Positions 31,564 to 43,995 are shown, counted from the stretch's first letter. The stretch: 64,000 bases of DNA from Lasiodiplodia sp. COLG20 (GCA_009801085.1 VNWV01000029.1:62001-126000); one strand, 5' to 3'. Notes: generated by a model from the sequence alone, not told the origin. A program made the numbers and translations.

Positions 31564-33361
31564 ATGATCCCCAATCAGACACATGCATCACTCGAGCCTC
31601 AGAGTCCCTCCGAAGTGACTGATCATGTCGTCTTGTCACTTCGCAAAAGCGTTTTGGCCACGCTTGCGGAACATCCTCTCGAGACATTTTTAGCCGCCGC
31701 ATGTCTATTACTTGCCTTGTACATGGTCGACACACTTCGAACACGCTTCTTCCACTTGAACGTATTCCAGGGACCAAGCTGGGCAGCCTATACAAGACTC
31801 TGGCTATGCAAGACATTGGCATCGGGCAGCTCAGCACAGATCTTCGTGGATGTCAACAAGAAGTACGGACCCGTGGCACGCATCGGGCCAAACAATCTGG
31901 TAACAGACGACCCCGAGTTCGTGAGACGGATACTCGCAGCTCGGTCTCACTACACCCGTGGTCCGTGGTTTGATTCCATCAAGATTGACCCTCACGTGTC
32001 CAACATCGTGTCGGAGAGGCATCCGGGGAAGCACAACCATCTCCGGTACCAGATGTCGGCTGGATATGCCGGCAAGGATATCAGCGGTCTGGAGTCGACA
32101 GTGAACGAGCGCATCTCCACCTTCATTAAGCGCATCGAGGACAACTGGCTGTCAACACCCGAATTCACGAAGAGATTTGACATCGCTAAGAGAATCCAAT
32201 ACCTTGCCGTCGACATCATCACTCATCTCGCATTTGGGAAGCCGCTGGGCTTCGGGGAGGCTGACGCGGATCTGTTCAACTTCCTCGCCACCATTGAGAC
32301 GCAGCTCCCCATTGTGCAGCACTTCTCGGTCATCTTGGAGCTCAACGATCTTCTGGCTTGGGTGGCCAAATTCAAATGGCTGAGGAGGTTCATTGTGCCG
32401 TCTTCAAAAGACAAGAAAGGCATCGGCATGATCATGGGAGTATGCTCGCACTGATTCCCCCTCAATCAATTCCCAGACTGATGCTGACCAACTTCCAACA
32501 GATCTCCAACGAGGTCATAAAAAAGCGTTTTGGGCCCTCGGCGGAAAAGAAAAAAGACATGCTCGGGTCCTTCATCTCTCGGGGCTTAGATGCCGACGAG
32601 GTGGAGATGGAAATATCTATTTCACTGTTCGTCCAAATCCAACCAGCCATCCCAAGACAATCAAGCTGACGAATACTTCCAACAGAGTAGCTGGGTCTGA
32701 CACCACTGCCACGGCGATGCGTTCGACACTGCTTTCGATCATCTCGACCCCGCATGTCTACTCCCGTCTGAGACAAGAGATCGATGATGCCATCTCGCGG
32801 GGTGAAGTCTCTTCGCCCATCACGGAGGAAGAGGCGAAGCGGCTACCCTACCTTCAAGCCGTGATCAAGGAAGGTCTCCGCCGCTTCCCGCCGATCACGC
32901 AACTGCGCGAGCGCATGGTACCGCCGGAAGGCGACTGGTACGACGGCAAGCACATTCCCGCAGGCACCTTCGTGGGCCTCAATGCGTGGGGTCTGCAGCT
33001 GAACCGTGTGTTTGGTGATGACCCCGAGATATTCAGGCCGGAGAGATGGCTCATCGACGACCAAGACCGGCTCCGTCGCATGGGCCAGGTGCAAGAGCTG
33101 ATATTCGGCCATGGGACGACAAAATGCCTGGGAATACCCATCGCGATGATGACGCTGAACAAGATCTTTGTTGAGGTAAGTCGGCGCCCTGATCACGGTA
33201 TTGTCTTCGTGAATGCTAACGCTGATCAGCTGCTTCGGCGATTTGATGTACAAGTGATGAATCCGCATAGGCCTTGGACGAGCATTTGCTACGGCATTTT
33301 CTTCCAGAAAGATTTCAACGTTCGCATTACACGTCGCGATGATTCCATAGAGGCTGCATAG
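31564..33361 (+). CDS. Cytochrome P450, pisatin-demethylase/benzoate-hydroxylase-like
   Basis: This is an ER-bound monooxygenase. Exons 31564-32439, 32502-32626, 32686-33175 and 33230-33361 give 1623 nt, 540 residues. An N-terminal anchor spans about residues 40-58 (TFLAAACLLLALYMVDTL). The I-helix oxygen-binding motif is VAGSDTTATAM, ExxR is KEGLRRFPP, PERW is FRPERWLID, and the heme loop is FGHGTTKCLGIPIAMM, the form typical of the pisatin-demethylase group. The last intron (33176-33229, 54 bp) is a multiple of three and contains GCTAAC, so retention would not shift the frame. The second intron has the weak donor GTTCGT. All catalytic motifs are intact. Substrate unknown; aromatic or phytoalexin-type compounds are plausible for the subfamily. 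Confidence 0.92.
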
Positions 33362-34052
33362 ATTTCTACTCTTCAGCCCGCGCAAATGTTTTCCCTACTA
33401 CATGTGCATAGTCATGATTCTGAGATAGACGTAGATAAAATAAACATCTAAGAACTTTTCTCCACGGCGTAGTAAAGCTTTACAAATTTCTTCGTAAGAG
33501 AACATAGCACAGAAATTTTGCGATACCTACGTCTGGGCGCTAATGGCCCGCGTCCACACCATTAAAACGACAAATGCCTGCCACGTGTGCGCGTGGCCAA
33601 ATCGACAACACCACTACTATAGGCGCTACTAGTATTAGGCTAAAAGCTACCGCGTTTTTGTCCAATAGCGGGAGCCTTCCCTAGCCGCGTGTGTCTGATA
33701 TGGTGGCAGCACACTTGTCGTCTTAATTGCCTACGCACTAGCCCCGGGTTAGGCTTTTTCGGGCGCAAGCGCTCCCGTAGCGAACCACAAAGATATAGAG
33801 CGTTGTCAGTTTTAGAAGGCAGCAATATCATCTACTTTTGCAATTCAATTGCAGCCATAAACCCTGTTGACAGGGTTTAGAATCCTTGCGCTAATTTCTG
33901 ACATGCTTTCTTAGGTACCTACGCCAGAGGCTATGTACGCATGGCCTGTGCAAACGCAGAGTTTGCTTTCCCTCTAGTGCGCTAATCATAAAAGCTCGTG
34001 TTCCCGCGGTGACCTGGGTACTGGACCATAATTCTTCAACTTCACCGCCATA
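33362..34052. other. Intergenic between tandem P450s
   Basis: No gene is supported. 33540-33870 is rich in CTA/TAG words and has a short minus-strand frame with no recognisable domain. It could be old repeat sequence. Confidence 0.35.
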
Positions 34053-35740
34053 ATGGAACTCGCCCAAGAACTGCAGGTTCGGCTTCAGTCGTTCCTCGGG
34101 AACAACCCCCCATTGACTTTGACAACTTGCATAGCTGCTCTTGTCCGCCCACCACTGAATACCCACATAGTACGCAACTCACACGTTCCCAGGTCCTCGC
34201 CCACGCAATCGGCACCATCATCTACAACCTCTACTTCCACCCGCTCTCCGCCTACCCCGGCCCCCGCGGCGCCGCCTGCACCAACCTCGCGTACTGGCGC
34301 GCCGCCTTCGCCGGCGACCTCGTCCCCTGGATCCGCGCGGCGCACGAAAAGTACGGCGAGACGGTCCGGCTGGGCCCCAACACGCTCAGCTACACGCAGC
34401 CGCAAGCCTGGAAGGACATCTACGGCCAGCAGAAGCGCACGAACCCCAAGGACACGCTGTACTACCCACCACACCTTAACGGCCGCCACGCCGTCAACGC
34501 ATTGCCCGCCGACGCCGACCACGCCCGCCTGCGCCGCGTCTTCACGCCCGCCTTCTCCGCGTCCGCCCTGCGCGCCCAGACGCCCCAGATCCTCATCCCC
34601 TTCGCCGACCTGCTCGTCCGCAACATGATGCGAAAGACGGAGGAGAAACAGGACCTCGTCACCCTCCTCACCTGCGCCACCATGGACATCACCTCCGACC
34701 TGACCTTCGGCGCGCCCCTCGGCCTGCTCGCCACGTCCGACGACCGCACCGCGCAGTACACGCCCTGGGTCGCCGCCATCTTCGGCTGGCTCAAGGCCGC
34801 CGACTTGTCGCGCGTCGGCATCGAGTATCCGTGGTTGGGCGCCCTGGCGAAGGCCCTGACGCCGCCGGCGCTCGACCGCGCGGCGCGCCTGCATTTCGGC
34901 GAGGCGGCGGCGCGCGTGGACGAGCGGGTGGCGCGGGGCGCGGGGGAGAGGCCGGATTTGTGGGGGTATGTGTTGAGGGAGGGTGAGAAGACGGAGGAGG
35001 GGGAGATCATGGATGTGCAGGATATGTATGCGAATGCGACGATTTTCATGCTGGCCGGGTCGGAGACGTCGGCGACGCTGCTGAGTGGGCTGGTGTGGTT
35101 GTTGTGTCGGAATCCGGAGAAGATGAAGAAGCTGTGCGCGGAGGTGAGGGGCCAGGAGCGTGGCAAGCTGGATGTGGAGGCGCTGCCGCGGATGAAGTAT
35201 TTGGCCGCGTGTATTGACGAGGCGATGAGGCTGTATCCGCCGCTGCCTATTGGGCCGCCGCGCGAGGTGCATCGCGACGGGAATGTCATTTGCGGGAAGT
35301 GGGTGCCGGGGAAGGTATGTGTCCTCGGTTTTTGGTGTGAATTAATTTATCTGCTGACAATCCTGCGGGTAGACTCGTGTAGCTGTTGCCCAGTTCACGG
35401 CTTATCATTCTTCGCTGTATTTCAAGGATCCCGAGGCGTTTATTCCGGAGCGCTGGCTCCCCGGTACTGGGTATGACGATGATAGGAGAGATGTCGTGCA
35501 ACCCTTCTCCTACGGCCCACGCAATTGTATAGGCAAAACGTAAGTGTTGCCCAGGTAAAGTGTTTCGTGGCTAACGTATGAGGCAGTCTTGCGTACCAGG
35601 AAATGCGCATCATCTTGGCCAAGATTCTGTGGAACTTTGATCTCAAGCTCTGCCCCGAAAGCGATGGATGGATTGACCAAAAGAGCTATACGCTGTGGCA
35701 GAAAGACCCCTTGTGGGTTGAGGCAACGCCTATACGGTAG
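34053..35740 (+). CDS. Cytochrome P450, isotrichodermin-hydroxylase-like (CYP3/CYP5-type)
   Basis: Exons 34053-34142, 34193-35314, 35373-35539 and 35587-35740 give 1533 nt, 510 residues. The N-terminal exon supplies the membrane segment continuing as IGTIIYNLYFHPLSAYPGP, the proline hinge. The I-helix is FMLAGSETSATLLSG, ExxR is DEAMRLYPPLP, PERW is FIPERWLPG, and the heme loop FSYGPRNCIGKTLAYQEM is split by the last intron. All core motifs are present. Third-position GC is high through 34200-34950. The last 15 codons (LWQKDPLWVEATPIR) and the 3' flank are duplicated 5.4 kb downstream at 41146-41281. It is the second gene of a tandem P450 pair, but the two proteins belong to different subfamilies. 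Confidence 0.93.
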
Positions 35741-36103
35741 ACGGATACACCTGGAAGGAAATTCCTGCCGACGCAATTGTGATTCTATCTCAAGCTCCAT
35801 CTTGATACTTTTTCCGGTATTTATCTCCCGAAGAGTGCTGTTGTAGCTCCTGCTGGTACTGCTGTAGTTCTCCCTGGTGCTGTTCCAAACCGCTAAGCCG
35901 TGGAGATTAAAGATCCTTTTTTTTTTTTTTTTAAAAAGAAAGAACGCTTTCTAAAACTAGCAAGAAAAACTACGTCTTACGACCTTAGGCGGAATTATTC
36001 GGTAAAGAGCATAAACTAATAAATTGCTTTTTGATAGTGCTGTAAAATCGGTAGGATAAGAAGAACGCAAGTGCGATACTAGAGAAACCCAAAACCTGCA
36101 TCC
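35741..36103. other. Intergenic with a 16-nt T run
   Basis: This is the 3' flank of the P450 and of the convergent HeLo-like gene. It contains a T run at 35917-35932. The first 90 bp is the part copied downstream with the P450 3' end. Confidence 0.45.
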
Positions 36104-39100
36104 CTAATCTACATGTTCTTTTAGGCTTTGCTCCCCGGACTTGGATCGCCGGTGACGGGGTGGTACATTGAGTGACGAGCTTCCCTCATGAGCAGTAGAG
36201 GCACCAGAATCTCTTGATCTGGGGCGACCTGGCTGCGTCAAGCGCGTTTGCGACTCATGTGCTATTGGAGAGAAGGCTGCTGGGAATTGTTCATCTCCCC
36301 CGTTGCGTGCCACGACCGTGCTCCGGGATGACTTTGATGAATGCCGTCGTGGCCTTTCTGATTCTGATGGTACAGCTAGGAACTCGGATGGGCCCGTTCG
36401 CGCATGGCGGCGAGATGATTTGGTGGCTTTAGAGCGCATCGAGTGGCTTGAGTTCCTCGACGTGTTGTCTGCTCTGGAGACAGGATCGGTCTCCTCAAAC
36501 GAAGATTTGGGCTCCGGCATGGAAGAGTAGCCTGCCCAGCTGTGAACCTCGAAATCCTCGAATGGAGAGTCGTCATTCCCGTCTTGCTGGTTTTCATCAC
36601 CCGAGGATGAACAACTAAGTTGGTCGGGCACGTTTTCAAGGGCCAAACGGCAAGCTTTATGTAGTGCAATGTCCCGGTGTTGCATCGTAAGAGCAATCAA
36701 TGCGTCCAAATCTTTCTGTATTTGCTTTCAGTTAGCAACAATCCCTTAATAGTTTGCAAAATCACTCACAGTTGAGACTTCCGGACCCAAGAAAACCTGC
36801 CCCCGGAAAGACCGGTGCTGCAGTCCGAAACATTCAAGGGCATACTCATCGATCCAATCGCCTCCGATCACCAGGTATTCGGAGCAATCTGCATCCTTCT
36901 CCTGCGCAGGACCTATCTGAGGACGGTATCGATGTGTGAAAAAGTCAATCTGGACAGGTGTATGGTTCACGAACCATGTTTGCCCGTGCTCTGGAATTGA
37001 AGTTAGCTTAGGGATGTTGAAAGTGGTCTAGATGCTGCTTACCTGAAGCACGTCTGTAGACTGGCTTCCATCCGTTGTTCTTGATTGTCTGTAACGATTG
37101 GCTTCCTTCGTGCAGCGGAGAATTCCACAGAAATCGTGCAGGAATGCCTTGCGGTTTCATACCTCTGCTTCCCCTACGTGGCACGAGGCTCATTGAAGCA
37201 GAGAGGCCACACTCTCTAATCGATGTGCGAGTCTCACGGAGCTCAGACTCCGGTGTGTTCTGTAACGGGGGGAGGACCACCATGGATTGGCTAGAAAGAC
37301 CAGACACTCCAGCTTCTTCTCTGTCTTCCTCGCTCTCTTCAGATGACATCGTTCGTATGTTGCGAGACGTCCTGGGGACCCTGAAGCGCGGGGCTGGTGG
37401 CTGGGGCTTGGTTGAGTTCCCGCTACGCTGGAAGAATGTCGAAGTCAGAAAGTCGGTAGTAGCAAACGGCTCCTTGAATCCGGCTTGGCTCTCGATCAAT
37501 TCCAGCTTTCGGTCACCGTCCTGCATGCGTAGTTGGCGCGTGGGAGTAAATGGCTTTTCTTCGCGCTCAATGTGAGCCACAGCTTCTGCTTGCTCAGCTG
37601 CCTGCAAGCGTTGTCGGTAGTCGTCAAGCACCTGCCGGTATTCCTCCATCTGGAGTAGATTCTGTTGCTCGGCTTTTCGTTGTGCCTTTTGAGCTGCTTC
37701 CGCTTCTGCAAGCTTCTTCGATCTCATAGCCGTCCGAGCGCTGCTCTCAGCCCGTTGTGCTGCGGCTTTAAGCCCCGAAATCTCCAGCTGCAAGGCATCT
37801 GTAGCTTCAGCAACCAGTGTGGATACTCTGCACTCGAATTCGTCGTTGCGTTCCTCCTCAAGCTTCAGCTGTCTCCGTCGTTCCGCCAAGGCTTCCTCCT
37901 TTTCCCTTTCGATTTGCAGCTTCAAGGCTGCAATCAACTCCTCCTGGCTCTTCTGTGCCTCTTCTTCCTTCTTGCGGGAATTGAGCTCCCGCAGTGTCTC
38001 CTCTATCCGCTCCTCCCTCTTTCTTCTCTCTTCTTCTTTCAGCTTAGCCGATTCCTCCTTCTCTTCGGCTTTTTGTCGGGCATCGGCTTCCATCATGTCA
38101 GCCATGCGTCTCTCCATCTCTCTCAAACGCTCTGCCATCTCCCTTTCCGCCTCGGTCGGTCCAGGCGGAGGTGGCGCTGGAGCTGGCACCGGAGGTTGCG
38201 GCTGCGCTGATGTTGGTATTCTAGAGCGCCTTTGCGGACTCAAAGATCTTGTGAAGCGTCTTTGGGGTAGCGATGGTTGCGGAGGTGGCGGATGAAGCAT
38301 ATACGGCTGATTCCAGGGCAATCCGTAAGGCATCCTGTGCGGTGGCTCTGCATAGGATCCAGGGTACGGCGGATCTTCATACTGCGGTTGTGGATTTACC
38401 CAGCTGTCGTTGGTGTAGTTACTATGAAGCTGTTTGGAGTATGGATCGTAGCTGTTGCCACTGGGATTCAATGCACCGTTGTTGTTAAAATACTGTCTTC
38501 TGTGGTTGGTCCTTGGTGCGTCCATTTTTTTCTTACGCTCTGTTCTTGATGGATAGCCGGGATAATCATCCGTTCTGCTCTCGGAGTTCCTTCGCCGTCC
38601 CGAGTCCTGTCTCCGGTATTCGCGGTCCGTCGCGCGATGGCTGGATCGTTGTCGCTGTATACTGGGAGTTGCAGCTCTATCAGAGGTTCTTTCAGGCATC
38701 TCGGACCCCACGTCAGACCTATTAGTAGCGTCTATGCCATTCTCAGCCTGTTCTGCTGACCGCTCGTTCAAAGGTGTAAAGCTCTCTTGCGGAGATTCCC
38801 ATGAAGCGTACCATTCACTCGCGGAGAAGTTGGCGTTGTACGTTGCAAGGACTTGCTCGGCATCAAGCGTTGTGAGCCTCGTCAACAGGTAATCCAAAGC
38901 TGTTGAGGTAAGGATTGGTGGTGCATGGTCGGGCTTCCCACCCCCTTGAAACACCGTTACGCAGTCCGTGTATTCCTCTGACTTGGAATCCATCTCATCA
39001 GAATCTCTCTCAAGAGGCACGTCTGGTGGCTGTACTGGTGTCAAAGATCCATCGAGATCCGAAGTCCCTGCATTGTTGACGTCGAGGGCGGCGTTTCCAG

Positions 39101-40044
39101 CGTCATAATTCTTGTAAAAATCGGAAACCTCGGTTGCAGCAGCATCTTCTTTTGTTTCACCTCGACTATCGTCGTCGCCTTCATTGGCGTCTTCCTCACG
39201 TCCACCTCCATTTTCGCTCGCATCACCGGTCTTTCCACCATCAATTTCTGGGATTTCAGCTTCTTGGCCTTGTCCCACATAGTTTCTGTTTCTATCACGT
39301 TTACCGGAGGCTTCCGGCTCTTGTTCTTGGATGTTCTCTGATTCGTTATTGCCTGCTGGCCCCGTGTGGCCCAAGGTCGGTCCGAACACGAGGTTAAACT
39401 GCCTCTGAGCAACTGCCATCGGGCCTTTCGTATAGTGTTGCACTGTCCCACTACCGGAGATCGCCATCCATTCCTCTTTGGCTTCGTAACAAAGCTGTGT
39501 GATGAATTGACGATTGCTGTCGATCAAGCTTTCGGCGACAGGGCGGTGAGGGTTCACGTGTGTCTCCCCCCTCATCAAGTGTGCACTACATCATAGTCAG
39601 CTTCCAACCGCCCATGGCAGTCTTCGCGGCTTACCTTTTGGAAGGTTCGACCTCTCGTCTAGCAATTTCCATGACGCTCAGAATGAGATTCAAGTTCAGC
39701 TTTGACGCGTTGACCCTGTCCAAGATAGGTTTTAGTGCATCGAGTTGGAACGCAAGACGGAGCCTGTTCCTTTTCTTTCGCAAGCTATTTTGCACTTCCT
39801 GAACGATATCTCTGATTCTTCCAGTTTCCTCATCCAGCCTCTTGAATGCCTCTGCACGGTATAAAGCCTCCTTGCCCTCTACGACGGCGTGAATCATAGT
39901 CAATATTGAGGACAGCGACGACATCTCGGTTGCAAGGGCATGCCTGCTCGTTCGTGCGTTGAGCACCGCATCTGTTGCTTTGAAAAGCGATTTGCTGAGC
40001 TGGGCTACAGCTATTGCCGTTCCGAGTATGGATATTGGATCCAT
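36104..40044 (-). CDS. HeLo-like N-terminal, long coiled-coil protein
   Basis: Exons 40044-39635, 39585-37043, 36990-36770 and 36715-36104 give 3786 nt, 1261 residues. The first exon (about 136 residues, MDPISILGTAIAVAQLSKSL onward) has the pattern of the fungal HeLo-like N-terminal domain found on STAND/NACHT proteins and linked to cell-death induction. An acidic, disordered stretch follows (about residues 200-330), then Arg/Ser/Pro-rich sequence. A strongly predicted coiled coil spans roughly residues 510-720 (repeated KAEEKEESAKLKEEERRKRE-type heptads). A second conserved-looking module crosses exon 3 (TWFVNHTPVQIDFFTHRYRP to GLQHRSFRGQVFLGPE). The tail is Ser/Arg-rich. No nucleotide-binding or repeat domain is visible. 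HET genes lie next to it. The function is inferred only. Confidence 0.78.
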
Positions 40045-41427
40045 CTGTGATTGCGATCGTCTTGAATCAGCACTGGCAAATCGGTGGACACGGTTCCTTG
40101 TCTCAGAGAGCTAATGGGAAGAGAGAAATGCGCCGTTGGTTGGGGAAGGCTGAAAGCGAAAGGTTCTTAAGCAGCACGGCACACAGCCTTGTCGGCAACC
40201 TGCATAGACACAGAGATGGCGCAGCTCGTAGCTCAGCCCCAGTGGCTGCTACCATCGTCGATCGGGTGCATATGCACATGTTCTTTAGGCTTACGGTGTA
40301 CTATTGACCGAGCCCCATCCTTAGGGCACACTCATGCAAGGATTTATCACGACTCTCACCCCTGACAAACCGGGCTGACTAATTTTACCATAGTCTACTG
40401 TAAGAGTCAGCAGAAGAGGTAATTATATATTATCCTGACACCAACAGCAGCGCCACTGAGCTTCATAGTTACGGCTGACTTGAATAACTGTCGTAATTTC
40501 ATCGGACTCCGATCCGGTAAAATCGAGCTCTTGGTCGTTAAATGTTATAGCCCCCACCCTCGTGAAACCCTCAACCCCGCACCAACTTCAGCTGCAAGCC
40601 CTTCCCAGCCGCGAGGCCCAACTCAGCTCTCAGATTACGAACTTCTACTCGCCAATCGATTTTGCCGTAGTCCAGGCTGGAGTCTGCCGGCGATGCTTTA
40701 CGTGCATACATTGCAAGAAGAATGCATGAGGGGACCAGCGAATTGCAAACCACGGCATGCGATGTTGTTTCTCCGCACCTTGCAGGGCTGCAGTATAACC
40801 TGTTCGGAATGCTGCTGCAACCGCCGTTTAGCAGCAATGGCCGATAAAATAGTGAAGTGTTGCCTGACGATCGCCGCTCTTCTGTGCAGAGCCGCATGCG
40901 TGTCAAAGTAGCGCGAGGCTGACTGAGGCTGTGCTGCGTCACGCTGACGTGGGGTCGCATGGCTATGCCTAAAATATTACTGGCTGCTCGGTCGGTGTGT
41001 CCTGGGCGTGCTTATAGTCTTCGAGTGGAGCTGGCTAACGGTCGCCCGGACCGGTCCGAACCGGCTTAGAATAAAGACGTTATGTAGTCTTACCAACCTA
41101 TTTTGAGCGGAAAGGCCAAGCGGCTCGCGAAGCGGCTTCATGCACTGTGGCAGAAAGACCCCTTGTGGGTCGAAGCAACCCCTATACGATAGACCTGTAG
41201 GGGATTTCTTGTCGACGCAACTGCCATTTTATCTCGAGCGCCATCTTGATACCTGCCCCAATCTTTATCTTCCGAAGAATCCGGTTATGAAAAATGGCAT
41301 TGACCTTTAGCACTGCGCTTTCTTCGGCCTGGTAACGACCATCAACAAATATACATCTTGCGTAGCAAATACATTCCCCTGCTCTTTTCCTCCTTCCTTT
41401 TCCCTATAGCCGTTCCTACGCCGCTCA
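40045..41427. other. Intergenic with a P450 3'-end fragment
   Basis: 1.38 kb with no intact gene. It contains the duplicated P450 3' end at 41146-41281, listed separately. The remainder is unremarkable. Confidence 0.5.
41146..41281 (+). pseudogene. Detached copy of a cytochrome P450 3' end
   Basis: This matches the last 15 codons, stop and about 90 bp of 3' flank of the P450 at 34053-35740 (copy at about 35690-35832). The residues LWQKDPLWVEATPIR plus stop are identical. The four differing codons in that stretch (Val, Glu, Thr, Arg) are all synonymous. The 3' flank matches with substitutions and small gaps. Upstream similarity ends abruptly before the Leu codon. It is the surviving end of a lost paralogue or a broken duplication. 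Confidence 0.75.
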
Positions 41428-43882
41428 CTACACCAGCTCGATCTCCTCGACCTGCCACTGCTGCTTTCTCACCATAGCCAGGAGAGTTCCCTCATATATC
41501 TTTGTGCCTTCTCGTTCCATAATGTAATATCGTTCTTCTAGAGATGCGTTCTCTTTCAGCCTGATTTCCGCAACACGGCGATAGCGTCGATTGCTAGCAG
41601 GTTCGCTCTCCAGAATCAGAAAGAATATCTCAGACTGGTAGGATTCCCAGGTATCATCTGGTTTGATTAGGTCGGATTCGTTCGGCGTCCTCTCCAGAAT
41701 CTGGATCGCGAGATATTTCTGACCGGGATACGGTTTGTGCTTTTGGGCAAATTCAGAACGTTTCTCCAGCTTTCGGGTGCGAGCTTTGAGGAAATCAGGA
41801 ACTGTGGGCCGGTTTTCGATGTGTAAGTGTCTGCGAAGCAATTTTTCGAACGCTGCCTGAACAAGGCCAAGGTTTTCGGTGTGTCCACTCTTGCATGTCC
41901 AATCCTGTGAAAGTTGCTTTGCTGGAGCAGTAATTCGCAAGACAATGGGCTTTGTGGGAACGAAGCGCTCTTCGTCGGTGGTGTCAGGTGGAGTCTGGAG
42001 GACCATCAGACTTCTGGTAGTGAAATTTCCTTTGCCGATCTCTTCTCCTCGAATCCAAGATCTGCTCCCACCGGTAATGATGCTAGCCCAGCTCCAGGAA
42101 GGCGCTTGAGGGGTACCTTCTTTGTGCTTATGGGTGTCCTTTTCGAAGTCTGGATGCTCGAAATCAGGCACTGCTCGCCAGCAAAATGCCGTAGCCCAAT
42201 CGCTCTCCCAAAGGCCAGCCCAATAGCGATCTTTCCCTTCAAAACAACTTTCAAGAATCTTCGCGAGACCTGCTACTGCTGGTAGCCTATCAGACTGAAA
42301 GCTGAGAGATCGCTCCTGGAATATGGATACGAGTTGATACCACAACATGATGGTCAGTTCTCTGTACTGCTGCTCGGATACTCCTCGAAACGTGGTGTTC
42401 CTCATCCTTGTAATCGTACACCACCGCTCTGCTATTGTCATCAAAAGACCAGAGCCGATGACGTCTGTCATGTGTTCTACTACGCTGTCGCGTCGACCCG
42501 AGTCCACATCATCCCGCGACCCGGACTCATATTCAGAACCCATGAGACAGTGCCAATGCATCTGGACTTTTGTGAAAGTAATCCCACGTGCAGGCGACAA
42601 GCGCTCTTGTAATGTCCATCCTCGCGTTGTCCACGGCTCACTGAATTCCAGTGCGGTATCCAGCTGATGGGCGACGTGGTTAAAGAAACGGACAAAAAGG
42701 ATCCCGGGCTGAGTGTCGTCAGAAAAGTCGGGGGTTGCCCCTCTGGTAGACGGCGGCCTATATGGTAGGGAGCACTCGGGGTTCGGAACGCGCTCCCCAA
42801 AAAAGCCGTCGTCAGAAGACGACGAGGTCGTTGCAAAAAGTGTTAAAACTGAGTTGCTGTAAACTTCATTCATCTTTGCCGCCTCCTTCATCCAATCTTC
42901 GGCTGAGTCTTGAATGATGCATAGCGCATCTATCCAGAGAAAACGAATGCCCAACTCTCTTACTATGTGAATCGCATCTCGAAGAGTCCCCGGAAAGTTT
43001 AACAAGGGCATGCCTTTTTGGAACTGACTCATGACTTTACCCGTCAACACCATGTGCTTGCTCTTATCAGAGCCCCAGCAATAGCTCAGGGCAACGTAGG
43101 TACCTGTGGACCCATTCGTCACCACTAGTCTTGGATCCTGATGTTCGCTTCCAACATCGATGACTCTTGTTGGGAGTGAATTGTTGAAGGGTGCTGCGGT
43201 TTGGCAGAGAGAATGATTCTCAAGGCAATTTCGAAGCCATCTCTTAGCAATGTCGATACACTCTGGCGCCCTAGAGGTTTCCTTGATGTCTCGCATCCAG
43301 ATTTGTTTCACGAGAGGGTCAGATTCTGGAGGCATGGCGTCTGAAGTAACATTAGACTTGCGGTGAAACTGTCGAGAAATCCGTCTTACCTCTTTTGAAG
43401 AAGAATTCCAGGGAGCTAAGCGAATGCCACGTCTCATTGTCCGTATCAGTCGTGCCCGACCAGTTGTCCTCCAAGTCCCTTTTTACCCATAATCCAATCC
43501 CTGGGCAGTATCGATGAAATGAGAGTCGCATTTGAGCTGGACCGATGTAAAGAGGACGTCCCATGAGCGTAGGCCGGAGCTCGAGGAATTGTTTTGCCTT
43601 CTCGATTGCATCCTCTCCAAGAACGCTTTGCTCGCTTTCGCTATCGTAATGAAGGTCTTCCTGATGTTGTCCCAAGGCTACGAAGAAAAGCAGGCACAGC
43701 TCACAACCGGATGGATTAAGCGCACATTCCTCGAATTCCGCAAGGTTTTTGTGATGCTCAACGCAGCAAGAGGACCCGTCGCTGTCTTCCCATTTCCGAG
43801 TCCACTCCTCATTGCCTGATCCCGAACCTATGAGTGCGATCTCGCGAAAATCGAATCTGGAGCAGAATTTGCAGAGACCCAT
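41428..43882 (-). CDS. HET-domain protein
   Basis: This is a heterokaryon-incompatibility domain protein, the fungal class that triggers cell death on non-self contact. Exons 43882-43390 and 43340-41428 give 2406 nt, 801 residues. The N-terminus (MGLCKFCSRFDF) is Cys-bearing and typical of HET proteins that carry a zinc-like CxxC head. The HET domain follows at about residues 240-400: TYVALSYCWGSDKSK, IRFLWIDALCIIQDSAEDW, MNEVYSNSVLTLFATTSSSSDDGF, and WTTRGWTLQERLSPA. The C-terminal half (about 400 residues) includes PSWSWASIITG, the common late motif of this family. The start was set at the first ATG downstream of the poly-T tract. The gene is divergent from the next HET gene. Confidence 0.92.
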
Positions 43883-43960
43883 ATTGAGAGGAACTTCCGA
43901 TAGGTTTGGATGATTCCTGTTGATGAACCTTACGAACGACGAACCAGCGGTAGGAATTGT

Positions 43961-43961
<1 letters not shown>

Positions 43962-43995
<34 letters not shown>
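43962..43995. repeat. 34-nt homopolymer A run
   Basis: An uninterrupted A tract, by far the longest homopolymer in the window. Read on the minus strand it is a poly-T just upstream of the HET gene start, a common fungal promoter element. A reverse-transcribed poly(A) tail is the alternative. Confidence 0.8.

Noticed and set aside
33540..33870. Possible transposase remnant
   Set aside because: A CTA/TAG-rich composition was noted, but no DDE or reverse-transcriptase block, terminal repeats or target duplication could be found.
36000..40000. Interpretation of the coiled-coil protein as a kinesin, myosin or SMC protein
   Set aside because: There is no ATPase or motor motif. The N-terminus has the HeLo-like pattern, and the middle is a generic charged coiled coil.
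40480..40960. Overlapping Cys-rich frames on both strands
   Set aside because: There is no signal peptide or splice logic, and Cys and Arg are scattered as in random sequence.
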